From: Blautia glucerasea
GTDB lineage: Bacteria; Bacillota; Clostridia; Lachnospirales; Lachnospiraceae
Direction of reading: 5' to 3'
Length of the DNA: 64,000 bases
NCBI RefSeq assembly: GCF_020537505.1
Contig: NZ_JAJBMO010000006.1
Span: 142,077-206,076 of the forward strand
Shown in pieces: positions 35,459 through 42,609 of the stretch; position 1 is the first letter of the stretch, and each line of letters opens with the position of its first letter. The notes below the pieces were generated by a model. The model ran no database searches, was not told the DNA's origin, and was given only the letters and a program-made list of their open reading frames with translations. The position numbers and the translations under genes are program-made.

Positions 35459-35866
35459 TTAGCCTTCTCCAATGCCCGACATGGCATCCAGATAGCTCTT
35501 TATTCCCTTAAAAGTCTCCTCGCTGATCACATGCTCCACTTTGCAGGCATCCGACTCCGCTGTCTCTTCTGACACATTGGCACATTTTGCAAACAGCTTC
35601 GTGATCACCTGGTGCTTCTCGTAAACATTCTCTGCAATTTCTCTTCCCGATTCCGTGAGAAGTAGACGTCCTTTTTCATTTCTTGTAATATGACCATCCT
35701 TTTCCAATTCTGTCATGGCCCTGGTCACACTTGGCTTGGTGATGCCAAGATGATTTGCAACATCCACCGGACGTACCTCTCCGGGGGATTTCTTATTCAG
35801 GATCAGAATCGTCTCCAGATAATCCTCCCTGGACTCCTTCATTCCTTCTTTCTTCATACACCACAT
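35459..35866 (-). CDS. DtxR/MntR-family metal-dependent repressor
   Basis: The 135-residue regulator has an N-terminal winged helix (SREDYLETILILNK, VRPVDVANHLGITKPSVTRAMTELEKDGHI) and a dimerisation domain with metal ligands (KHQVITKLFAK, ESDACKVEHVISEETFKGI). It has no SH3-like third domain, like MntR and the short IdeR-type proteins. GGAGGTG lies 8 nt before the ATG. Its likely targets are the GTTAG-N6-CTAAC sites found across this island, which resemble halves of the DtxR box. It could respond to iron or manganese. Confidence 0.92.
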   Translation of the reverse strand: MWCMKKEGMKESREDYLETILILNKKSPGEVRPVDVANHLGITKPSVTRAMTELEKDGHITRNEKGRLLLTESGREIAENVYEKHQVITKLFAKCANVSEETAESDACKVEHVISEETFKGIKSYLDAMSGIGEG

Positions 35867-36012
35867 AGTTGCCGCACCTCCGCCTTTCTTTTTGCCTCGG
35901 TTCCGGGTACTGATATATCCTCTGCGACGCTACCGCCTTCTGTCACCGTAAATCAGGCACAGTTACTGTTTACAGTCTGACCTACAGCTATGCACAATGT
36001 GCATCATCATTC

Positions 36013-36483
36013 TCATGCCTCACATTTTGACATTATCATCTCAATACTCTCAATATCCTGGTCCCCGATATAGCCCATATTTTTAAGTCCTTCTCTTACA
36101 ACCTGTTTCCAGACTTCAGAAGGTAACTTACAGACCGTATCATCACTAAGTCTTACAGTGCAGCCGTTTTCCTGACAGCATGTTTCGCAGCCGGAAATCC
36201 GGTACATGTTCTTGCGGCTGATAGCGCCGATTTTCTCCAGCATATTTACCATACGGTAAATGGTGGCTGGGCCTATGTTCTTATCTTTTTCCTGTACTTT
36301 GTAATAGATTTCCTTGCAGCAGGAACAATCCTCTTCCAGAATAATATCCAGAATCAGCTGGCGCTGCCTGGTGATTCTGCAGCCCTGGTCGCGTAATCGT
36401 TCAAGGATCATATCTTTTTGCATTTTTGTACGCTGATATGCTTCATGAGTCTCATATGCTTTTTCTTTAACTGCTTTTTCCAT
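36013..36483 (-). CDS. Fur-family regulator with an altered, cysteine-rich metal site
   Basis: The 156-residue protein has the Fur winged helix (GCRITRQRQLILDII, IGPATIYRMVNMLEKIGAISR) and a shortened C-terminal region. The usual His-rich sensing motif (HHDH-type) is absent. Instead there are EEDCSCCKEI and SGCETCCQENGC cysteine clusters, which may hold zinc, haem or an Fe-S cluster. It lies between the DtxR-type gene and feoB. Control of iron or redox genes is likely, but the signal may differ from classical Fur. Confidence 0.85.
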   Translation of the reverse strand: MEKAVKEKAYETHEAYQRTKMQKDMILERLRDQGCRITRQRQLILDIILEEDCSCCKEIYYKVQEKDKNIGPATIYRMVNMLEKIGAISRKNMYRISGCETCCQENGCTVRLSDDTVCKLPSEVWKQVVREGLKNMGYIGDQDIESIEMIMSKCEA

Positions 36484-36636
36484 CCTTCATCGCCATCCTT
36501 TTCTAAACTTTTGTGTCGTCTGGAATTCTGATATAAAAAGAAATCCGGCTACTATACTCTTGGCTGAAAAGCTGGTGAAATGCTATCTGTGGATCATAAC
36601 AAACCAGTTTCTTCAGATTTCCCCTTATATAAAAAT

Positions 36637-36672
36637 TCCAGCCTGTATCTCTTTAAGGGATACAGGCTGAAT
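36637..36672 (-). terminator. Terminator of feoB
   Basis: On the minus strand TTCAGCCTGTATC pairs with GATACAGGCTGGAA and is followed by TTTTTAT. Confidence 0.88.
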
Positions 36673-36690
36673 TATTTTTAAGAACTTTGC

Positions 36691-38844
36691 TTAAGCAATA
36701 CTCTTTGTATTAACCTTTAAGCTGTTGCTCTCTTTATATGGTCTGAACAGCAGGTACAGGAATACTGCAACCAGAACAAATGCTACAACAGTTCCGATTC
36801 CAAATCCGCCGCCTGTAAGCAGTGTACCAATCTGATAAATGCAAAGTGAAACTACATAAGCAAGACCACACTGATAGCCGATTGCAAACCAGAACCATTT
36901 TGCGTTGTTCATCTCTCTCTTGATTGCACCCATAGCCGCGAAGCACGGAGCGCAAAGAAGGTTGAATACCAGGAATCCGTAAGCTGCAATTGGAGTCATA
37001 ACCTGTGCAAGATTTCCCCAGATCTCAGCTCCATCCTCTGCAACCTCTGCAAATCCGAAGAGCATACCAAATGTAGCAACAACGTTCTCTTTTGCAATAA
37101 GACCTGTTACGGCTGCAACTGCCATCTTCCAGCCCTCTCCTGCTTTTGTCCATCCAAGAGGAGCAAAAATCCAGGCGATAGCAGAACCAATCTTGGCAAG
37201 AATACTGTTGTTCAGTTCTTCTACCATTCCGAAGGAACCGCCTTCCCAGCCGAATCCCATGAGGAACCAGAGAACGATTGTGGAAAGAAGAATGATGGTA
37301 CCAGCTTTCTTGATGAAAGACCAGCCTCTCTCCCACATGCTTCTCAGAATATTGCCGACTGTCGGCCAGTGATATGCCGGAAGCTCCATAACGAATGGTG
37401 CCGGCTCGCCAGCGAACATTTTTGTTTTCTTAAGGATGATACCGGAGCAGATGATTGCTGCGATACCAACAAAGTAACAGCTTGTCGCAACCCATCCGCT
37501 GTTGTTAAAGAATGCACCTGCAATCATTGCAATGATCGGGAGCTTCGCACCACAAGGAACAAATGTTGTGGTCATAATTGTCATTTTACGGTCACGGTCG
37601 TTCTCGATTGTACGGGAAGCCATAACTCCAGGAACACCACATCCGGAACCGATCAACATTGGGATGAAGGATTTTCCGGAAAGACCGAATTTACGGAAGA
37701 TTCTGTCCATGATGAATGCAACACGAGCCATGTAACCGCAGGACTCAAGGAATGCAAGGAACAGGAACAGAACCAGCATCTGCGGTACGAAACCAAGTAC
37801 AGCGCCAACACCGGCAACAATACCGTCAAGGATCAGTCCCTGCAGCCATGCAGCGCAATTTACAGCTTCCAGAGCAGACTCAACTGCCGGAGGAATAATC
37901 TCACCGAAGAGTACATCATTTGTCCAATCTGTTACAATAGTTCCAACAGTGGTTACAGACACATAATAAACAACCCACATTACAACTGCGAAGATCGGAA
38001 GCGCCAGCCATCTGTTGGTTACGATTCTGTCGATCTTATCGGAGGTTGTAAGCTTCTTTCCTGTAGAGGATTTTGTATAGCACTGTCCAATAATGGAAGA
38101 GATGTATACATAACGCTCGTTTGTGATAATACTCTCTGTATCATCATCGAATTTATCTTCCAGAGCCTTTACTTCGTAAGACACATCCGGAACGCTCTTC
38201 ATCTGCTCTACGATCTTGTCATCTTTCTCGATAAGCTTGATTGCAAAGAAACGTTTCTGAGCCTCTGCAACAGTTCCTGTCAGCTTATTCTCAACAGATT
38301 TGATCGCATCCTCAACATCCTGTGCAAATTCGTGAACCGGAACGGTTTTCTTTTTGCTCTGTGCTGCGCTGATTGCCTTCTCAGCAGCTTTCATGATTCC
38401 GGTTCCTTTCAGAGCGGAAATCTCAACCACTTCGCAGCCAAGCTTTTTGCTTAATTTGTCAATGTGGATCTTGTTTCCGGATTTCTGAACCAGGTCCATC
38501 ATGTTAATTGCCATAACCACCGGGATTCCAAGCTCCATGATCTGTGTGGACAGATACAGGTTACGCTCAAGGTTTGTACCATCTACGATGTTGATGATCG
38601 CATCTGGCATTTCATTGATCAGGTAATTTCTGGCAACCACTTCCTCAAGTGTGTATGGGGAAAGGGAATAAATACCAGGAAGGTCCATGATGGTTACATC
38701 CTTGTGACCTTTCAGTTTACCTTCTTTTTTCTCTACTGTTACACCAGGCCAGTTACCAACGAACTGGTTAGAGCCGGTCAGTGCATTGAATAATGTGGTC
38801 TTGCCGCAGTTAGGGTTACCTGCAAGTGCAATCTTAATCGACAT
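36691..38844 (-). CDS. feoB: Ferrous iron transporter FeoB
   Basis: The 717-residue Fe2+ importer has an N-terminal G-protein domain (GNPNCGKT, DLPGIYSLSPYT, AINMMD, SALKGTG), a helical GDI domain, and a C-terminal membrane domain with the conserved paired gates (SCGYMARVAFIMDRIF, GSGCGVPGVMASR, CAPCFAAMGAIKRE). The ATG at 38842-38844 has AGGAGG 7 nt upstream; the ATG two codons earlier is too close to that site. Just upstream is a GTTAG/CTAAC iron-box-like site, so it has its own metal-controlled promoter rather than depending only on the feoA promoter. Confidence 0.97.
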   Translation of the reverse strand: MSIKIALAGNPNCGKTTLFNALTGSNQFVGNWPGVTVEKKEGKLKGHKDVTIMDLPGIYSLSPYTLEEVVARNYLINEMPDAIINIVDGTNLERNLYLSTQIMELGIPVVMAINMMDLVQKSGNKIHIDKLSKKLGCEVVEISALKGTGIMKAAEKAISAAQSKKKTVPVHEFAQDVEDAIKSVENKLTGTVAEAQKRFFAIKLIEKDDKIVEQMKSVPDVSYEVKALEDKFDDDTESIITNERYVYISSIIGQCYTKSSTGKKLTTSDKIDRIVTNRWLALPIFAVVMWVVYYVSVTTVGTIVTDWTNDVLFGEIIPPAVESALEAVNCAAWLQGLILDGIVAGVGAVLGFVPQMLVLFLFLAFLESCGYMARVAFIMDRIFRKFGLSGKSFIPMLIGSGCGVPGVMASRTIENDRDRKMTIMTTTFVPCGAKLPIIAMIAGAFFNNSGWVATSCYFVGIAAIICSGIILKKTKMFAGEPAPFVMELPAYHWPTVGNILRSMWERGWSFIKKAGTIILLSTIVLWFLMGFGWEGGSFGMVEELNNSILAKIGSAIAWIFAPLGWTKAGEGWKMAVAAVTGLIAKENVVATFGMLFGFAEVAEDGAEIWGNLAQVMTPIAAYGFLVFNLLCAPCFAAMGAIKREMNNAKWFWFAIGYQCGLAYVVSLCIYQIGTLLTGGGFGIGTVVAFVLVAVFLYLLFRPYKESNSLKVNTKSIA

Positions 38845-38982
38845 TTTCATGCCTCCTCTTTCTTTCCAGATTTTCTTTTTTCAATTTTTGGGGCTTACGT
38901 ATGCCAGCTTCCGCTAATTTTAGTTGCCCGCTACTATCGATTGTTTCAATTAGTTTTCATTTGTTAGCGTTTTCACTTATTT

Positions 38983-38998
38983 GTTAGGTCTCGCTAAC
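38983..38998. promoter_or_regulatory. Iron-box-like operator upstream of feoB
   Basis: GTTAG GTCTCG CTAAC, extended to TTGTTAG and CTAACTAA, lies about 140 bp before the feoB start. It matches the pattern seen upstream of DUF2325, feoA and the ABC transporter. Confidence 0.78.
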
Positions 38999-39131
38999 TA
39001 ACCAGAGTAAAAAAAATTGCCCATTCGTTTCCAGAATATGCAATTTCATGCTGTGCTCATTTCCCTTATGTATGCGCAGCTGCGGTTTCCTGTTGGCTTT
39101 CGCTCTCAGGGCCCCAAAAGTACTATATCTT

Positions 39132-39276
39132 GGTAACTGTTCAGTGCCTTCACAGTTACATGCTCCGCGATGCACAGAAATCATGCTTTGCATGATTTCA
39201 CGCCGCTACTCTCGGGTTTTCTGTGAACTACGTTCACACAAAACGCCTGGCGGAATACTGTCTTCGGAATAGTTAC
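39132..39276 (+). repeat. Family A palindromic repeat, copy A7 (full length)
   Basis: About 145 bp. The left end is GGTAACTGTTCAGTGCCTTC, the centre has ATCATGCTTTGCATGAT, the second hairpin GTGAACTACGTTCAC, and the right end GGAATAGTTAC. Left and right ends form an inverted repeat of about 11 bp. Confidence 0.9.
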
Positions 39277-39292
39277 ACATCTGGTACAGTAC

Positions 39293-39514
39293 TTACTCTA
39301 CCTCGATCATTTCTGCATCGCCTTTTCTCAGAGACAGTTCATAATCTCTTACGGTTACCTCAATAGGATCTCCAAGCGGTGCAACCTTACGTACATAGAT
39401 CTGCACACCTTTGGTGATTCCCATGTCCATGATACGTCTCTTTACAGGTCCTTCGCCATGCAGTCTCTTCACTGTGACAGTCTGGCCTACGCCAACTTGC
39501 CGTAATGTTTTCAT
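39293..39514 (-). CDS. feoA: FeoA domain protein
   Basis: The 73-residue SH3-like protein has the FeoA pattern: MKTLRQVGVGQTVTVKRL, KRRIMDMGITKGVQIYV and GDPIEVTVRDYELSLRKGDA. FeoA is a cytoplasmic partner that supports FeoB. The ATG at 39512-39514 has AAAGGAG upstream; an in-frame extension to 39580 has no site. It follows a second feoA by 25 bp, so the two form an operon under the 39813 operator. Confidence 0.93.
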   Translation of the reverse strand: MKTLRQVGVGQTVTVKRLHGEGPVKRRIMDMGITKGVQIYVRKVAPLGDPIEVTVRDYELSLRKGDAEMIEVE

Positions 39515-39539
39515 AATACTTGCTCCTTTTTTCTGGATT

Positions 39540-39752
39540 TCAGACCATGATCCGATTCGCCATATCCTTGCCAATGGCAACTCTGGAATCTTTCACATTC
39601 ACGATCATGTTACCGCTGATCTCACTTACAACGGTTACAGTAGCTCCCTGTACAAATCCAAGATTTTCAAGAAATTTACGGGTTTCTTCTTTACCGCCGA
39701 CTTTTTTGATCACCTGCGGCTCTCCTTCGTTTACCATTGATAACGGCATCAT
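39540..39752 (-). CDS. feoA: Second FeoA domain protein
   Basis: The 70-residue SH3-like protein reads MMPLSMVNEGEPQVIKKVGG, then RKFLENLGFVQGATVTVVSE and NVKDSRVAIGKDMANRIMV, a clear FeoA pattern distinct from the neighbour. Two or more FeoA copies per FeoB are common in Clostridia. AAGGAAGG lies upstream; either of two adjacent ATGs could be used. It is the first gene of the feoA pair. Confidence 0.92.
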   Translation of the reverse strand: MMPLSMVNEGEPQVIKKVGGKEETRKFLENLGFVQGATVTVVSEISGNMIVNVKDSRVAIGKDMANRIMV

Positions 39753-39812
39753 ATCATCCTTCCTTTTTGTGTTTTAGAAACACCTATTTATTATTATGTT
39801 TCGCTTACGTTG

Positions 39813-39828
39813 ATTAGTATATTCTAAT
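39813..39828. promoter_or_regulatory. Iron-box-like operator upstream of the feoA pair
   Basis: ATTAG TATATT CTAAT has the same 5-6-5 geometry as the other sites, with A/T at the outer positions. It lies 61 bp before the first feoA start. Confidence 0.65.
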
Positions 39829-39914
39829 TTATATAAGCTGTCAATAATTTATTTGCACTTTTTTCTCATTTTTTTCCACTGCAATTTCATAAATTTTGAC
39901 CAGAAAACATTGGA

Positions 39915-40057
39915 TTACTATTCACAGGTAATGTTCCGCGAGGTGTTTTTTGTGAGCAAAGCTCACAGTTCCCCCGAGGACCTAGGCGCGAAATCATGCG
40001 AAAGCATGATTTCTGCACATCGCGGAGCGTGTTACTGGTCACGGAGTGAACCGTAAC
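39915..40057 (-). repeat. Family A palindromic repeat, copy A8 (opposite orientation)
   Basis: About 143 bp, inverted relative to A7. It contains GCGAGGTGTTTTTTGTGAGC, the ATCATGCGAAAGCATGAT palindrome and GGAGCGTGTTACTGGTCACG. A7 and A8 flank the feoA pair as inverted repeats. Confidence 0.88.
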
Positions 40058-40236
40058 AATATTTGAAAATCTTTCGGAAATAGCAGGATCGATAGTGGAA
40101 TTGTAGAAATTTATTGTTTATAATAAAAAAACAACTAAAAATTAGGAATATGTGTATTCTTATACTGATTGCACAAGTTTCTATAGTTAAAGCAATGAAA
40201 TAATCACATGTATTTTTTTCAGAAAGGATTGTTTTT

Positions 40237-41121
40237 ATGAAACAGGGAAGCAAAATCGGGATTGTCTGTTGTTCCAACGGACTTAGGCAGGAACAGACCG
40301 AAACAATAAAAATGTTGGTGCAGATTCTGGAAAAATCCGGGCTGGAAGTATCACTTAGCCCTTATCTTTATGGAGATGAAAATGGAGAGGCCGGAACTGC
40401 CAGGGAACGTGCCAGGGCGCTTATGAAATTTTATGAGGATGATTCTGTTACTGATATTTTTGATGTGTCTGGCGGAGACATGGCCAACGAGATTTTACCT
40501 TATCTAGATTTTCAGACGATTGCTTATGGGAATAAACGTTTCTGGGGATACAGTGATCTTACCACCATTCTGAATGCCATTTATGCCCGGACGGGGAAAT
40601 CTTCTGTCCTATATCAGGTACGGAATCTTACCTATGATCACAGCAAGTCCCAGATAACGGACTTTCTTGGAACGATGCTGGCGGGAGCCTCTTCCCTTTA
40701 TGATTTTCCTTATGAATTTGTACAGGGAACTCATATGGAGGGAATTGTGGTTGGCGGTAATATACGGTGTCTTTTAAAGCTGGCTGGCACACCTTACTGG
40801 CCGGATATGCGGGAGAAAGTCCTGCTTCTGGAGTCCTTTGGCGGAAAACGGCCTCAGATGGTAACCTATTTAAGCCAGCTCAGTCAGATGGGCGTTTTTA
40901 AGAAAGTAAATGGGATTCTGCTTGGAACATTTACAAAAATGGAAGTGGATAACTGTCAGCCAGATATGGCAAAACTGATTCTTGAATTCGCAGAAAAAAA
41001 GACGCCCATTGCGAAAACACCTTTGATCGGACATGGATCAGATTCAAAAGCGATTCGCATCGGGCATCGTTTAAAGTTATTCTCCGCAGAAGAAAACAAA
41101 CGGATATATAAAGAATTTTAG
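40237..41121 (+). CDS. S66 family peptidase (LD-carboxypeptidase/MccF-like)
   Basis: The 294-residue protein has the S66 serine peptidase triad: GYSDLTTILNAIYARTG (Ser106), LLLESFGG (Glu) and LIGHGSDSKAIRIGH (His). Family members trim D-Ala from tetrapeptides in wall recycling (LdcA) or cleave microcin C-like nucleotide peptides (MccF). There is no signal peptide, so it is cytoplasmic. AGAAAGGA precedes the ATG. Its stop codon overlaps the end of the convergent malic enzyme gene by 4 bp. Confidence 0.92.
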   Translation: MKQGSKIGIVCCSNGLRQEQTETIKMLVQILEKSGLEVSLSPYLYGDENGEAGTARERARALMKFYEDDSVTDIFDVSGGDMANEILPYLDFQTIAYGNKRFWGYSDLTTILNAIYARTGKSSVLYQVRNLTYDHSKSQITDFLGTMLAGASSLYDFPYEFVQGTHMEGIVVGGNIRCLLKLAGTPYWPDMREKVLLLESFGGKRPQMVTYLSQLSQMGVFKKVNGILLGTFTKMEVDNCQPDMAKLILEFAEKKTPIAKTPLIGHGSDSKAIRIGHRLKLFSAEENKRIYKEF

Positions 41122-42290
41122 ATTCTAGCCACTCCGCTCTTAATGGCAGCTTCTGCCGTAGCCTTTGCAACTGCATTTTTCACACGTGAGTCAAATGCAG
41201 CCGGCAGAATATAGTCAGCGCAGAGTTCTTCGTCGCTTACCAGACTTGCGATTGCATACGCAGCGGCAATCTTCATTTCATCGTTGATGTCGGATGCGCG
41301 GACATCAAGGGCCCCGCGGAAGATTCCTGGGAAGCAGAGAACATTGTTCACCTGGTTCGGGTAGTCGGAACGACCGGTGGATACAACTGCTGCTCCTGCT
41401 GCCTTGGCCTCATCTGGAAAAATCTCCGGAGTTGGATTTGCGCAGGCAAAGATGATCGGATCTTTCGCCATGGTGCGAACCATATCCGGAGTAAGGGTTC
41501 CAGGTGCGGAAACACCGATAAATACGTCAGCACCTTTGATTACCTCGCTCAGGGAGCCTTTCTCATGATTGGCGTTTGTGATCTTCGCCATCTCTTCTTT
41601 AATCGGATTCAGACCCTCACGCCCCTCGTAAATTGCACCTTTACGGTCTGTCATAATAACGTTCTTAAGTCCCATGGAAATAAGAAGTTTGATAATCGCG
41701 ATTCCGGCAGCTCCTGCTCCGGAAGTAACGATCTTAATGTCTTCGATTTTTTTGCCAACAACCTTCAACGCATTGATCACACCTGCAAGTGTAATAACTG
41801 CAGTACCATGCTGGTCGTCATGGAAAATCGGAATATCACAGCACTCTTTCAGCTTCTTCTCAATCTCAAAGCATCTCGGTGCGGAAATATCCTCCAGGTT
41901 TACACCGCCGAAGCTTCCAGCCAGAAGACGAACGGTCTGCACGATCTCATCTACATCCTTGCTTCGTACACAAAGCGGAATAGCATCCACATCACCAAAC
42001 TCTTTGAACAGAACGCATTTGCCCTCCATAACCGGCATACCTGCCTCCGGACCGATATCTCCAAGACCAAGAACTGCGGTACCATCTGTTACAACAGCAA
42101 CGGTATTCCAACGTCTGGTAAGTTCATAACTTTTATTAATATCTTTCTGAATCTCAAGGCAAGGCTGTGCAACACCAGGGGTGTAGGCAAGGCTTAAAGC
42201 ATCCTTGGAATCAACCTTTGCTCTTGAAACAACTTCAATTTTACCTTTTAACTCATAGTGCATCTTTAAGGATTCTTTTGCGTAATCCAT
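41118..42290 (-). CDS. NAD(P)-dependent malic enzyme
   Basis: The 390-residue short-form malic enzyme oxidatively decarboxylates malate to pyruvate. It shows SLAYTPGVAQPCLEI, VTDGTAVLGLGDIGPEAGMPVMEGK, the IFHDDQHGTAVI metal site and the Rossmann GAGAAGIAI loop, then FACANPTPEI. The length is typical of the bacterial short form without a phosphotransacetylase tail. The ATG at 42288-42290 has GAGGAG upstream; an extension to 42326 has none. Confidence 0.95.
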   Translation of the reverse strand: MDYAKESLKMHYELKGKIEVVSRAKVDSKDALSLAYTPGVAQPCLEIQKDINKSYELTRRWNTVAVVTDGTAVLGLGDIGPEAGMPVMEGKCVLFKEFGDVDAIPLCVRSKDVDEIVQTVRLLAGSFGGVNLEDISAPRCFEIEKKLKECCDIPIFHDDQHGTAVITLAGVINALKVVGKKIEDIKIVTSGAGAAGIAIIKLLISMGLKNVIMTDRKGAIYEGREGLNPIKEEMAKITNANHEKGSLSEVIKGADVFIGVSAPGTLTPDMVRTMAKDPIIFACANPTPEIFPDEAKAAGAAVVSTGRSDYPNQVNNVLCFPGIFRGALDVRASDINDEMKIAAAYAIASLVSDEELCADYILPAAFDSRVKNAVAKATAEAAIKSGVARI

Positions 42291-42609
42291 GTTCGTATCT
42301 CCTCTTCTGAAAAAATATGTGGACACTTGCTCCCATTATTATACGCAGCAAGTCCCACCCGGATACAAAATATCCACTTTGGGCTACAAGGGAAAGTATA
42401 TACGAAATTTTACCAAATCACAACATGAAAATATGAATAAATCTCTCAATAAACAGAACACCACTCCAACCTGGTTGCCACTATTAACCCGCCCTCCCCC
42501 CAAAAACGTATTACTGAAAATAAAATGCTCAGCATAAATCAGGGCAAACTCCCGAAGAAATAGAAGTCTGCCCCAATATCCTCCAATATTCTATTTTCGT
42601 ATAATTCTC
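42291..42609. other. Intergenic region, nothing recognised
   Basis: This 319-bp region is AT-rich and presumably includes the malic enzyme promoter. I saw no gene, repeat copy or convincing hairpin. Confidence 0.5.

Larger units (their letters stand above)
38845..39292. other. feoA-feoB intergenic region
   Basis: This 448-bp stretch holds the feoB operator (38983-38998) and a full family A repeat (39132-39276). No gene. In many Clostridia feoA and feoB are adjacent; here a repeat separates them. Confidence 0.6.
39753..40236. other. Divergent region between feoA and the S66 peptidase gene
   Basis: This 484-bp stretch holds the feoA operator-like site (39813-39828), a full inverted family A repeat (39915-40057), and AT-rich sequence that probably carries the S66 promoter. 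No gene. Confidence 0.55.

Noticed and set aside
35950..36000. Weak family A-like sequence (CAGTTACTGTTTACAGTC)
   Set aside because: Only short stretches match and the ends are not defined; too degenerate to call a copy.
37369..38454. Plus-strand frame of 361 codons opposite feoB
   Set aside because: feoB motifs are unambiguous on the minus strand. The antisense product is rich in Cys, Asn and His with no recognisable domain.
7454..40057. Family A repeats as a CRISPR array
   Set aside because: The copies are kilobases apart, vary in length, are internally palindromic and have no regular spacers.
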